This document shows, one piece after another, positions 48,373-59,130 of a DNA stretch of 64,000 nt (its first letter is position 1; each line of letters opens with the position of its first letter). Source of the DNA: Dermatemys mawii (Eukaryota > Chordata > Testudines > Dermatemydidae). Where the stretch lies: assembly GCA_007922305.1 (NCBI GenBank), contig ML677455.1, positions 889,021-953,020 of the forward strand, read 5' to 3'. A program made the translations under genes and the position numbers. Below the pieces are notes generated by a model. That model did no database searches, was not told where the DNA came from, and saw nothing but the letters and a program-made list of their open reading frames with translations.

Positions 48373-48900
48373 GGACTGGAGTATTGTGTCCAGTTCTAGG
48401 TGTCACATTTCTGGAAGGATGTGGACAAATTGGAGACAGTCCAGAGAAGTGCAATAAAAATGATTAAAAGTCTAGAAAACATAATCTATGAGGGAATATT
48501 GAAAAAAATAGGATTGTTTAGTTTAGAGAAGAGAAGACTGAGAGGGGACATGATAATAGTTTTCAAGTATGCAGAAAGGTGTCACAAGGAGAAGGAAGAA
48601 AAAATGTTTTTCTTAATCTCTGAGGATAGGAGAGGAAGCAATGGGCTTAAATTGCAGCAAGAGAGGTTTAGGTTGGACATTAGGAAAAACTTCCTAACTG
48701 TCAGAGTGGTTAAGCACTGGAATAAATTGCATAGGAAGGTTGTGAAATATCCATGATTGGAGATTTTTAAGAGCAGGTTAGACAAACACCTGTCAGAGAT
48801 GATCTAGATAATATAACCCTGCCATGAGTGCAGGGGACTGGGCTAGATTGCCTCTCAAGGTCCCTTCAAGTTTTATAATTCTATGATTCTATGTTTTCTT
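48373..48900 (+). mobile_element. CR1 LINE, end of ORF2 and 3' UTR, second subfamily
   Basis: Ctggagtattgtgtccagtt, gacagtccagagaagtgcaa, then a frame (48400-48756) with EKRRLRGDMIIVFKYA and [19 protein letters not shown]; ends ggctagattgcctctcaagg and attctatgattctatg. Confidence 0.9.
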
Positions 48901-49187
48901 CAAAATCCACATTCCAGACCAGACCAAACCAAATTTTGTATTTAGGGGCCTCTCTCCATGCTCCATGAAATGTGTTTCGGACTAGGACTGGTTCAATTAG
49001 ATAGGAAATCCACATTACGTTTTATCCATTCCTAGAACACAACCCTAATGAATCTTGTTATGGTTTTAAGATATTTAGTTGTTTTCCCCTCTGCTTAGCA
49101 GCCTGCCTCAAATTATGTTTCATTTTTGCTGCTTTTCTGTGTAATCATAGTGTGGCCAGCACTGTAAACAGAAGTAAAATACTAAGT

Positions 49188-49486
49188 TCTACACTCGGGG
49201 TGGGGTGTGTTTGTCAACCTAAGATACGCAACTTCAGCTATGCAAATAGTGTAGCTGAAGTCGACATATCTTAGGCGAATTAGCTGGGCGTCCTCATGAC
49301 AGTGAGTTGACTGCTGCCACTCCCCCATCGACTCTGCTTCCACCTCTTGCGGCAGTGGAGTTCCAGAGTCGACGGGGAGAGCGCTCTGGGATTCATTTAG
49401 CGTGTCTACACTAGATGCGATAAATTGATCCCTGAAAGATCAATCACTACCCTCCGATTTGGCGAGTAGTGAGACTTACCCTAAGA
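49188..49486 (+). mobile_element. MITE of the TCTACAC family
   Basis: Starts tctacactcggggtgggg, contains gctgaagtcgacatatctta, gagttgactgctgccactcc, gagtcgacggggagagcgct, gtctacactagatgcgataa, and ends agtgagacttacccta. Confidence 0.8.
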
Positions 49487-50404
49487 ATGAGCCCATTTCA
49501 TTAGTTTCAGTCCAGCAACTGGAAAGCTGGAAGAGCTGGAAAGCTCATGGGTGAAGTTAGTTCTCATGAGATCCCTAGCCAAACTTTGTAGTCTCATGGG
49601 GTTTAATTAATTTGTAATATCAGTCTTTTAGACTTTGTCCATTACTACTACAAACTGGTAGTAAAGTCTGGTGACTGTTGTAGGGGCCTTCCAACTCCTG
49701 CTCATACCAATGGGACTCTTTCCATTGATGTCAAAGGGAGCTAGATCAAGTCCATGATATGAACATCAGTTGAGCAAGCTTTGTCTTTGTCTTGACATGT
49801 AGCTCACACTGGCCTGTCCTTAGTCGTGTAGGCTAATTTGCACGTGGTTTACTGGCTTACATATAAAAGATCTCCTACAGTGTAATGACATTTTTATTCT
49901 TGCTTTGCGGATTACTGGATGGCATATGATTGGCTTCTTGTGTGATTGTGCTAAACTGGCCACATTTCAAAGTTTGTCATATAGAAAAAAACTCACTCGC
50001 ATGACTTTGTTGTGATGCAAATTCACTTCATATAGTGACATCATAGGAAATGTGATAGCTTTATATAAGCATGATGCCACACTACTTTGCAATGTTATGA
50101 TGCTGCCTTAAAACCCCATCATGTTGTGATGTGATGTCACAATGTTGCCACCATTTTACCACTTGGAAATCATTTTAGGGCAGAGGGGGTAAAATTAATC
50201 ATATAAGCAACACTTGCAGGTTGATAAAAAAATTGCAAAATTTGGTAGGGGTGAACAGCTTAAATTGTGATCTGGAGCGTCATATCAAGGTGGATTAACC
50301 AAGCAGCATCAGACTCGTACAACTCGTACAAAAAAATCACCTTTAATGGCGGCAACCTGGAGTTATATTCCTGCTTTCCTCTGACACTCCCCTTTTCTTT
50401 CCAG

Positions 50405-50530
50405 ATTCTTACATTCGCAGTTGCTCTGTGTGGGATTCCTTTGGTCGGGGACTCAGTCTGTCGAGGACCTCAGAGCTAAGAGTGGACAATAATGTTTTCT
50501 ATAACATTTTAGGTCATGGGATTCTACTGG
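50405..50530 (+). CDS. PKHD1: PKHD1 exon F: PbH1 beta-helix repeat
   Basis: 126 bp, phase 1 in and phase 1 out. The acceptor is ccccttttctttccag|ATTC, a strong pyrimidine tract, and the donor CTGG|gtaagt. The product reads DSYIRSCSVWDSFGRGLSL then SRTSELRVDNNVFYNILG and HGILLG. This is a classic PbH1 rung pair: a serine/cysteine strand, the V-D-N-N-V-F-Y-N turn with its asparagine ladder, then G-H-G. Because the frame carries no ATG near its start it is easy to miss as an open frame. In mammalian fibrocystin, as I recall it, about 18 further residues follow G-H-x-L-L-V-G before the next block; they are absent here (see findings). Confidence 0.94.
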
Positions 50531-50867
50531 GTAAGTGAAGCAGAGGATTTTCAATCAACCTATACGTGGCTCTCTATGCCAAGGATACTGTTAATCAAAA
50601 CTTCCTTGGTTTTGAGGGTTCAGTTCATGTTCTCTGGCACTAGTCTTATGGAATCACTCTCCAACTTCCTCATGCAGATGCTGAGGACCTATTTTCTTGT
50701 AACCATAGATGCCTTGGGCCCTTTTCTTGTGACCAGCATGGAGCTTATTCAGTCCCATTGGTACTTCTTCCCACCCATCTCTTTTCTTTACAATCTAACA
50801 GTAGATAGAGATTGAAAAAAAATCTGATTCACCTGTCATGGAAAGAACTGTATGATGTAATATTTAA

Positions 50868-50990
50868 AGACCTGATTCACCAAAGCACATACTTCCCATT
50901 AGTGTTGATCAGGCAACATTGAAAACAATGGGATGATAGCACGTCTTTAAAGTCAAGCACAGACTTAACAGTTCTTGACTGATTTGGAAC
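50868..50990. repeat. palindromic MITE-like element, decayed
   Basis: Cctgattcaccaaagcacat, acaatgggatgatagcacgt, aagtcaagcacagacttaac; family of 11466-11605. Confidence 0.45.
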
Positions 50991-52324
50991 TTGAGACAGC
51001 AAAAATATTGAAAATCAAAATCTCTCTCCTGTCTACCATTAAAGCAAGCTGGAGATTGGTCTGCAGCTTGTTCCACCAGCATCCCATACTGCCTGAGTAT
51101 CTAATGATATCACTGTAGTTTTGGCTGCTGCCAGTCATGGCTGAGAAACAGCAATTTAAATTTAAATAAACAAACGAAAGCCTTAGGCCCCGATCCTGCA
51201 ATCCAGTGCACACATGCATTCCTTCTGCTTGACTGGAGTCCCACTGAGAGCACTTTGACTATAAACAGGTGCAGCGCTCAATTGGTCCAGGTCTTGATTT
51301 GGAAATCTGTTTCTCCCATCATTCATGCTGAGACATAAGTCTGAATTTCCAATCTCTGGGCTGAACTAAATGTGTCCTCAGAAATTTTGGTCTGAATACT
51401 CTGTATCCTCGAGACGTCTTTAATGGCTTCAATGTCAGTAGCTCCAGAGGGTCTGAAAGATGAATTTATATATCATTTTGTTACCTGTAAAGGCATATTT
51501 ATTATAGCTGCCTGTTTGCTGCTCTAGAATTGGAATCTCTCAATGATTTCATTTAAACCCCTATTTTCTAGGGTTTTGCAGGACAGTCATAAAAAGTTGC
51601 TCTGGGCTTAAAGGTAATTGGCAAACAAGATCCCGGCCTGGAAGCCAAGACTTTTTATGCCTCCTTTCAAGCCTGTATGACTGTCAAAAGCACTAGTGTG
51701 CAAGCCTGCTTTTGCTCTCATAATAGCTGTAATTGAAATAAATACAATCTGAAAAGGAAATATTTCTCAGTAGGATCCAGTTCCAAGGTAAATGCCACAG
51801 AGGTTGCAGGGTGTGGAAAAAAATAAAGCCCCAAACTCTATGCATATTTTTTTTCTGGAGATCAACTTGAATTTATGGTGGTTAATATGGGGGAGGGTAT
51901 CTGTGTCTGGGGAAGAATTGGAGGGAGCATTGGTGTATGTTATCCCTAGCAAGAACCTTTCTTGTAAAGGAAGAGTGAGGTTGACTTGCATGTTCCCTGG
52001 ACTGGGCTTGCCGTTTTCCAGATAGATAGTGGCTGGCATTTCTTTAGGATAGAGGTTAAAGTGCTTTTCTTTCCTTTCTGTGCCAATTCACAGGGCATGC
52101 CATTCTGGGGACCCAAATGCTGCAGGCAAGGGGCATGTGTGCTGTAGTAAGTGGTAGCTCCATTGTTGTCTTCCACCCATTGTCTAGTTGATGGCTCAAA
52201 AAACCCCAACAACAACCAAAAAATCATCAACAACCTAAATAAAACAACAACAAGCAAAACCCCCAGGCATTTTGGTACATGACTGCATGATGTGTTTTAA
52301 ATGTTTCTGTTTATATGGTTAAGA

Positions 52325-52610
52325 CATTGGGTGGAGACTCAGGAGATTTTGGGGTTAATTCCTGGCTCTGTCACAAGGTGCCTGTGTGAATTTAGGTAAC
52401 TCACCTCATTTCATTGTGACTCTGTTCCCCATCTGTATAATGTCTGTCGTATCTCTTCTTTCTAGCTGTTGTCTGTCTTCTCTATTTAGATTGTAATCTC
52501 ATTGGGGCAGAGACTGTGTTACTCTGTGTTTGTACATTGCCTAGTACAAGAAGCCCTGATCTTGGTTCCAGCCTCTTGGCATGACTGTAGTACAAATTAA
52601 TAACAACAGT
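52325..52610 (+). mobile_element. MIR-like CORE-SINE
   Basis: Gggtggagactcaggagatt, ttcctggctctgtcacaagg, tctgttccccatctgtataa, ttagattgtaatctcattgg, gcctagtacaagaagccctg. Confidence 0.8.
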
Positions 52611-52953
52611 TCCCTCTCCACCCTGTGGAAATTATCTGATCTTTCAACTATGCATCACAGTAATAATCTTCACCCCTGATAGTTAGACCCCTGCCATGTT
52701 AAACTGATCCTGCCCCACTCTCAGCTTTCCTTCTGTGGTGTAACAAGGATTCTAGAGTGCTTTGCAAATAGTAAATGTACAGCACTGCAGAAATGCAGCC
52801 ACCTCTGTGGTTAAGAGCTGCAGCCAACCAGCACACAGTGCCTTATGCAACAGGATAGGTGGGGAATAAAACATACAGAATAATATGTGATCTGCATGGG
52901 TGATGATTGTTGGAGCTGTATTTGATGAATTTGTGCCTCTAATTATATTTTAG

Positions 52954-53087
52954 GAGGATGGTTGGAACAGGGGAATAGTGTCCGTCACAACACAGTGATT
53001 GGACTTTCTGGAACTGATGGACTTTCCAACATAGAAACATTGTCACCAGCAGGGATCTACATCAGGGCTCCTGCTAACCAGATAGAG
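52954..53087 (+). CDS. PKHD1: PKHD1 exon G: PbH1 beta-helix repeat
   Basis: 134 bp, phase 1 in and phase 0 out. The acceptor is attatattttag|GAGG and the donor ATAGAG|gtaagg. The product starts GGWLEQGNSVRHNTVIGLSG, then TDGLSNIETLSPAGIYIRA and PANQIE. G-L-S-N-x-E-x-L-x-P-x-G-I-Y-I is strongly conserved with mammalian fibrocystin, and G-N-x-x-R-x-N is the asparagine turn of a PbH1 rung. Phase and sequence join directly to exon F without an intervening exon. It lies too short and ATG-poor to show as a long open frame. Confidence 0.93.
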
Positions 53088-53251
53088 GTAAGGGTAAAAA
53101 ACAACACTGTACCAAAAAACAACATAATGGGCTGAAATATGGTTCTCAGGGTGACCCAAACACAGGCTGTTTACTTACTGAGTTTTAAGAAGTATGGTTA
53201 CTGAAACAGGATAGTAATACAAGTGTACAATGCTATATTCCCAAATAATAT

Positions 53252-53254
53252 TCC

Positions 53255-53292
<38 letters not shown>

Positions 53293-53294
53293 GA
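53252..53294. repeat. (TC)n(AC)n compound microsatellite
   Basis: About 14 TC units followed directly by AC units. Confidence 0.95.
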
Positions 53295-54574
53295 GAATCT
53301 CTTTCTCTAACATACATATGGTGTGAAATGTTTGCAACAAAACTCCAGTCCCTGTGTAACTTTCAAGCTTTTTATGTTTCATTACAAAGTCCAAAGTCAT
53401 CTTGGGTTCATCAGATGGCATACAAAATTTAGGCAAAATACTTAGGCCCAGATCTGATTGATTCCGACCCAGTTTTATTGTTTCCATCAAACTTTAAAAA
53501 ACTCACCGTTTTTCATGATCTGGATGGCAAACCAAATAAAATTCCGCAGTTTTAAGTGAATTCCACTTGGATTTGTACCCGAAACTCAGGAAAAACTCAG
53601 GGACTGCCAATCCATAGAAACTGAAACCAACAAGGAACTACATAGGAGGGCATGATTTCCTGTTCACTCTCTGCTCCTCAAAGAGTTGCACCTCACTTTG
53701 AAGGTGAGAAACAGGCCAACGGGTTTCCTGTGTTACTCTCATGACAAGTTTGCCTGAGAATAAAGAGAGAACTTTGGTTTAATTCCTTGCAGGGCATATG
53801 CCCAACTTTACAGGCCATTTTAGAGAACATAGTGGAGGCATCTATTATGTTTTTTTAAAAAAAGTAGGCAGAAAAGCATGAGTCCAGGGCCTCTAAACAC
53901 GGAGAGATCTACGCAATAGTACATTGGTGTAGCCTAGAGCTGTCTGACTCAGTGCCAATGGTTCAGCTGTTAAAGGGCTTTCTATATTTATCTGTCAATG
54001 TCCTTGTGAAGCTAACTCGGTCAGTTTTCAACACATTTATTTAGCTCTTGTGCTATAATAGAAATTCAGAGATCTGTTTAGAAGTTGAGGCCATGGAAAT
54101 GGAACCAGCCACTGGGGTTAAAACTCCCTTTCAGAAAACTAATGGGGCCTGTCCTCTGATAGCCAATGTGGGTGGAATAACAGATGCTCAATGCAATCTC
54201 CATTGTGAGTTGCCATCTATAGGGATGGGTATATAAGGCATTGCAACAGCAGGATACCAAGTCTAAAAGAAAACCAGGAATCTGTCTCCCTTTATCTACA
54301 TTATGAGTAGGGGTATTTATTATTGTACAGCACGCAACCATGCTTGACAGAAGAAAGGAAAGACACTGTCACTGTAGGAAAGACCACAATATATTTGTAG
54401 CCTTTTGGGTTAGGGACAGTCTCCTATTATGTGCCTGTATGGTGCCTAATCTCACTTGGAGCCTTCAGAGTCTACCCTAATATAAAAAGTAGAAGTGCTG
54501 AACTGCAGGGAGGTAAGGAAGGATTTTAGCCACAGTACAATGCTCATGAAGTTAATCAATTTAGCCATCTGCAC

Positions 54575-54800
54575 ATCTTGAGGGTTCATAAGAATGACCA
54601 TACTGGGTCAGACCAGTGGTCCATCTAGCCCAGCATCTAGTCTTCCAACAGTGACCAGTAGCAGATGCTTCAGAGGGATCACACAGAATAGGGCAATTAT
54701 TGAGTGATCCATCCCTTCTTATTCCAATTCGAGCTTCTGTCAATTTGAGATTTAGGGACACCCGGAGCATGGGGTTGCATCCCTGATCATTTTGGCTAAC
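54575..54800 (-). mobile_element. CR1 LINE 3' end, third subfamily
   Basis: Cataagaatgaccatactgg, gtcagaccagtggtccatct, agcccagcatctagtcttcc, gagtgatccatcccttctta. Reverse complement of the tail type carried by the 47590-48372 copy. Confidence 0.85.
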
Positions 54801-54807
54801 ATGCTCA

Positions 54808-54862
54808 AATAAATTTCTTAATCTCTAAGGTGCCACAAATATTCCTCATTCTTTTTGAGTTC
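54808..54862 (-). mobile_element. fragment of the foldback family
   Basis: Aataaatttcttaatctcta, aggtgccacaaatattcctc, attctttt equals one arm of 16589-16758. Confidence 0.7.
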
Positions 54863-55997
54863 ACTGTTGTTGATGAAAGGTTCCCTAGGTCCTTTCCAAT
54901 GTCATCTGAACTAGCCAACTCCCAGACTGTCAGACATCGGGTGAGGACACACCCTCTGCATTTGATCATTGCCCACCATTGCTTCCCTACCATGACACTT
55001 TCTGAAATCTACTGCAATGTGAGGGCTCACTGAATAGACTCATTGTGACAACTTGTTGCATTCTGATGGGATTTGACATTGGGGAATAGTGCTGGAAACG
55101 CCTTCAGTGTTGTATTTTATCAGTGGGGAGAAGGGCCATCACTGTTCAATGTAAAATATTCATGAAACACTTACATTATCAGTTAAGAGGCACTTAAAAC
55201 ATTGACTGGGTTTTACTCCAGTGACTTCAGATGCACACCTTCAGGAATCTGGCATACACTGGCACTTAATTTCTCTGGAATTTTGATTGCATGGATGTCT
55301 GTAATACACTGACTTCACAAAAAATTGATTTCCACACAAAATTCCCTGCCTGCTTAAAACCGCTGCCTTCAAGGCACTGGCTGCCTGAATAAATGTGCAG
55401 TTTTTCCTTACGAATCTTCTATGGAATGCACAATTGCAATTGCAAGTAAAAGATCCTGGAGTACTGTGACTTGACTGCAGAAGCACCTTTTTAAAGGAAA
55501 GAGATCTGCATTGGGTAGCACGTTCTAAACTGTTGCAGCTCTGCAGGATGGGAGATAAGGCAATGCTTTGGACATTGATATCCTTTTGTTTTTTGAAATA
55601 TGTTAAAGATCACAACTGCAGGGAACTAACAGGGTCAGGAGACTGGCAGTGGAGTATAGAGCCTTTAACCTCTGGGTCACTGGTGTGGTTTTGATTAGGG
55701 TCATTACTCATTGCCATTTGAAAGCTCACCGGTGACCTTTGCAAAGTGAGTTGGAGGTCCTAGTGCAAAAATGTCCACATAAAAATACCATAAAGATTGA
55801 CACAATCTAATCACAACTAATTTTGGCCACTGCCAACTCAGAGCAAATTTGAATTCTGATTAGGGTAAACGTCTGTCTCCTTTGAAGTCAAATTGCAAAA
55901 CTCCCATTGGCTTCAATGAGACAGGATTTCACTGCTGGTGTTGAAAAGTTCCTTATCCCATTGCTTAAATCCCTGCATAATCCACTCCCTAATCATT

Positions 55998-56275
55998 TAA
56001 TTCATAAATTCATAACTTTAAGACCAGAAGGGACCATTGTAAAATCTAGTCTGTGCATAGGACAGAGAACTTCACCCAACAGTTTCTACATCAACCCCAG
56101 ATCTTCTGTTTTGAGCTATAGTATATCTTTTATAAAGATACTCAGTATTGATTTAAAGACTTTGAGTGATGGAGAATCCACTGTGTCCTTAAGTCACTTC
56201 TCCCAATAGTTAATAACCCTCACTGATAAAAAGGCCCTGCCCTTTATCTCTAGTTTGCATGTGTTTAGCTTCCAA
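55998..56275 (-). mobile_element. CR1 LINE 3' end, older subfamily
   Basis: Ttcataaattcataacttta, agaccagaagggaccattgt, gatttaaagactttgagtga, ggagaatccactgtgtcctt, taataaccctcactgataa. Confidence 0.85.
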
Positions 56276-56818
56276 CATATCACTCATCCGTTAAACCTTA
56301 ACTCTGCATGTTCTGCTCAATATCTCAACTGTAGCCTTGCATTAACTCTAGTCGTTTGTTTGGTTTTGCATGGAAAAAATATACATATTGAGAGAGAGAA
56401 ATTGGTAGACCAAGATTTAAACAGCCCACTTATGTACAAAATAATGTTCAGTGAACAAAAAATTTTAGCCAACCTGGAGTTTTGCATACCTCCGTGTTGT
56501 GGAAATTACAGATCAGAATGGAAGTCAAGTGGTGGTATGTGATATGCCTGCTTGTCTACCAAATACTATTGCATGGCTAGAAAGTGGCCCTGGGTGAGAA
56601 AGAAAGCAGGAGTGAGGATGCTGTAGTCCATACTTGGCAGAATTTGCACTGACTTCAATAATAATATATTAATAATAAATAAATACTTAGCTCTTATATA
56701 ACACTTAGGGGAACTCTTTGAGTGTAGGGTGTAGGAGTAGAGAGCTTGGCTCAAAGTGATTTTTAAAAAACAAAGCTTTTAATTATCTGTCCTAACTGTA
56801 GTGCATGCTTGTCTGCAG

Positions 56819-56931
56819 GCTAATACAGTGTGTGCCGCTGGTTATGGCTATTTCTTTCATCTCTCGCCTGAGGGACCATCACAAACTCCTCTTCTCGCCT
56901 TCAGTAAGAACACAGCCCATTCCTGCATGAG
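56819..56931 (+). CDS. PKHD1: PKHD1 exon H: PbH1 beta-helix repeat
   Basis: 113 bp, phase 0 in and phase 2 out. The acceptor is gcttgtctgcag|GCTA and the donor CATGAG|gtattt. The product is [15 protein letters not shown] followed by [15 protein letters not shown] and NTAHSCMR. The A-G-Y-G-Y-F-F-H-L stretch and N-x-A-H-S-C are among the most recognisable fibrocystin motifs. The donor (gtattt) departs from consensus at +4 and +5, so this is the weakest GT donor of the set, though the phase with exon I is right (AG|G, arginine). Confidence 0.94.
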
Positions 56932-57239
56932 GTATTTGGGGATTCCCTTTGGCTAAAGGTTTTTTTTTCTATAGCATGAACAGATTAAGGATTTTTTTCC
57001 CCATAACATGGGTTATAATTGCAATAGATAATTAGGCTCTGTCCATTTAAATATAGCTTTAGAGCTGTGTGTTCATTTAAAATCTTCTCTGATCTATAAT
57101 AGGATTTCTCCACAGCAGAATGAGGTCATCTGATAACAATTCAGTTTGGTTTATTTCTCATGGATTATCCGTAAATAGTTACCATTTCAAGTTTCAGTTA
57201 GATACATCCTTTTTCACTTCCAGTCATCCTAAACTATTG

Positions 57240-57563
57240 CAGGTTGGACCTGCTACCGTTCCCTGCAGCCCCAGTACCTCCTTAGGCCTTCCTGCCAGGC
57301 CTGAGCCTGGGAAGTAGCTAGGCCTGAGCTCCCCAGCTCAGCCTGTCCCTTCCCCAGCACTGCTCCGGTGAAGGTACCTGTCTCTCCCAGACAGCTAGGA
57401 GTGAGGCTGGAGTGAGACTCTCCACTCAAGGCTGGAGTGAGACTCTCATGGCTCCTTACTCACAGCCCTCTTATCAGGGCTAACTGTGGCCAGCTACCTA
57501 GTCAGCCTCCCTTAGCTGCTCTCATTCCTTTTATCCCAGGACGGGGGTAGCCACCCCGCTACA
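57240..57563 (-). mobile_element. LTR-like GC-rich block
   Basis: On the minus strand it begins TGTAGCGGGGTGGC, then ccccgtcctgggataaaagg (a TATA-like box), and continues to gggaacggtagca. I recognise this opening from turtle LTR sequences. An 18-bp unit (ggctggagtgagactctc) is tandemly repeated at 57405-57422 and 57430-57447. Confidence 0.45.
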
Positions 57564-57567
57564 CAGG

Positions 57568-57645
57568 TGCTTATGTGCTTGACTTTAAGGACATGCTTAA
57601 AATTAAGCATGTGATTAAGTTCTTTGCTGAACTGGAGTGTAAATA
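57568..57645. repeat. palindromic MITE-like element, partial
   Basis: Gtgcttatgtgcttgacttt, aaggacatgcttaaaattaa, gcatgtgattaagttctttg. Confidence 0.5.
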
Positions 57646-58335
57646 CTTTGAGATCCCGCATGCTACCTACATATATGATATTGCAATATAATTATTATTT
57701 CTGTAATACCAAACATAAGGGGTTCTAAAAATCTGTTAAAAAGTTTTCCCTTAATTGTCTTAAACAAACTACAATCAAAACCCTAACCTAAAGCTCCCTA
57801 TACAAACCCCCCTGAATTTTCAGGAACTTTGAACCGTGATCTAGATAGAAACCTTCCAACTGCACAAACCAAAATCGTTGCATGTAGAAACCCCCAAGCT
57901 TTGGCATTGTTGGAATCAAATCTCACCCTTACATTGCTGAAGTCCAAATTGGAAGGCACTTTCTGTCTGGATCTAATGAGTTCAGAGGCAGCAAAGTTGT
58001 CCAAGGTCTGAGAGAAGGATGGTAGGAGTACATAGCTGTCTTATCTCAGCCTGAGCATTTGCCCTCTCGTGGCAAATTCTGAAGGCACTTGCAAGAGAAA
58101 TGGCATGGGGTTTAGAGAACTACTTCTGGACAAGGATTGTTATATATATTTTGTACTTAAATATATACATATATGTACAAAACCTCTTTATTTCTGAATA
58201 AAGGTGCCTATGCAGAGAACTAGTGCAGGCTTGGCACTAGGATACCATGATAAGTATCATAGTAAATCCTACACATAAATAAATATACAGAAAGAAAGTT
58301 GAGCATTCTCTTCCTTCATTTTTCTTCTTAAACAG

Positions 58336-58441
58336 GTATGGTCTCCTGGTGTATCCAGAATACCAGCCCAAATGTGTAGATGGCCTGGGCCCAGTTCTGT
58401 TCCAGAGCTTCACAGCCTGGAGAAATCAAGGCGGGGCTCAG
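58336..58441 (+). CDS. PKHD1: PKHD1 exon I: beta-helix segment
   Basis: 106 bp, phase 2 in and phase 0 out. The acceptor is tttttcttcttaaacag|GTAT and the donor CTCAG|gtataa. The product is YGLLVYPEYQPKCVDGLGP then VLFQSFTAWRNQGGAQ. Y-G-L-x-V-Y-P-x-x-Q-P and L-F-Q-S-F-T-x-W-x-x-x-G-G-A-Q match mammalian fibrocystin. A CR1 LINE fragment carrying a nested MITE lies less than 120 bp downstream of this exon. Confidence 0.95.
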
Positions 58442-58539
58442 GTATAATTTGTTTGAATTGTATTTTGATAGTTCAGGATACTTCACTGTCATCCTCAAAG
58501 GTGCAACTCCTCTGTACCCACTTTGGTCAATTGGTACTG

Positions 58540-59130
58540 CAGAAGGGACTTCTGTGATCATCTAGTTAAGTAGTTTTAAACCTTTTTTCATTTGTGGACC
58601 CCTAAAACATTTTAAGTGGAAGTGTGGACCCCCTTGGAAATCTTAGACATAGTCTGCCGACCTGTAGGGGTCTGTGGACCACAGACTGAAAACCATTGAT
58701 CTAATCTGACTTCCAGCATAATACAGGCCAGATTTAACCCAGTAATTTCTGCGTTAGGCCCAATATCTCATGGTGGAACTAGATCAGACCTTTTGGAAGG
58801 ACATTCAAGCTCATTTTAAAGATTCTAAATGATGGAGAATACACCACCATGCCTTGGTTAATTCATTCAATGGTTAATTACCCTCATTGTTAAAAATGTG
58901 CATTTATGTCTAGTCTGAATTTGTCTAGCTTCAGTTGCCAGCCAGTGAATCTAGGTATGCTTTTGTCTGCAAGATTAAAGAGCCCTATAATATCTAATAT
59001 CTTCTTCCCATGTAGGTACTTATAGGCTGTGATCAAGTCGTTTCTTAACTTTCTCTTTCATAAACTAAAGGAATAGAGCTCCTAAAGTCTCTATAAGGCA
59101 TGTTTCTAATCTTAAATCCTTTCTGTGGCT
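58540..59130 (-). mobile_element. CR1 LINE 3' end with nested MITE
   Basis: Acttctgtgatcatctagtt is interrupted and resumes atctaatctgacttccagca, then ggagaatacaccaccatgcc, ttaccctcattgttaaaaat, ggtacttataggctgtgatc, aactttctctttcataaact. Older CR1 subfamily. Confidence 0.88.
58568..58698. mobile_element. 131-bp hAT-like MITE nested in CR1
   Basis: Starts agtagttttaaacctttttt, contains cttagacatagtctgccgac and ends gactgaaaaccattg; the ends are inverted repeats. The flanks ATCTAGTT (58560-58567) and ATCTAATC (58699-58706) are a decayed 8-bp target duplication (6 of 8 match). Confidence 0.8.

Larger units (their letters stand above)
47300..50404 (+). other. intron E-F (3.1 kb)
   Basis: Largely mobile: a MIR-like SINE, two CR1 copies and a MITE (listed separately). 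49490-50404 is unique, AT-rich sequence with several tgatgtca-like words near 50080-50150. Confidence 0.6.
50531..52953 (+). other. intron F-G (2.4 kb)
   Basis: A palindromic MITE-like copy (50868-50990) and a MIR-like element (52325-52610) are listed. The rest is unique sequence. No exon was found here for the extra residues that mammalian fibrocystin carries at this point. Confidence 0.6.
53088..56818 (+). other. intron G-H (3.7 kb)
   Basis: Contains a microsatellite, two CR1 3' ends and a foldback fragment (listed). 53300-54570, 54863-55997 and 56276-56818 are unique sequence with no recognisable feature. Confidence 0.55.
56932..58335 (+). other. intron H-I (1.4 kb)
   Basis: Holds an LTR-like GC-rich block and a palindromic MITE-like piece (listed); 57650-58335 is unique, with a tatatata/atatatg stretch near 58140-58170. 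Confidence 0.55.

Noticed and set aside
48400..48756. 118-codon open frame on +
   Set aside because: C-terminal part of CR1 ORF2, 5' truncated.
52094..52125. Possible small exon in intron F-G: AG, then text reading G-H-A-I-L-G-T-Q-M, then CAG|gcaagg
   Set aside because: It echoes the G-H-A-L-L-V-G-T-C of mammals, but its outgoing phase does not fit exon G, it repeats residues already in exon F, and it would need a second GC donor.
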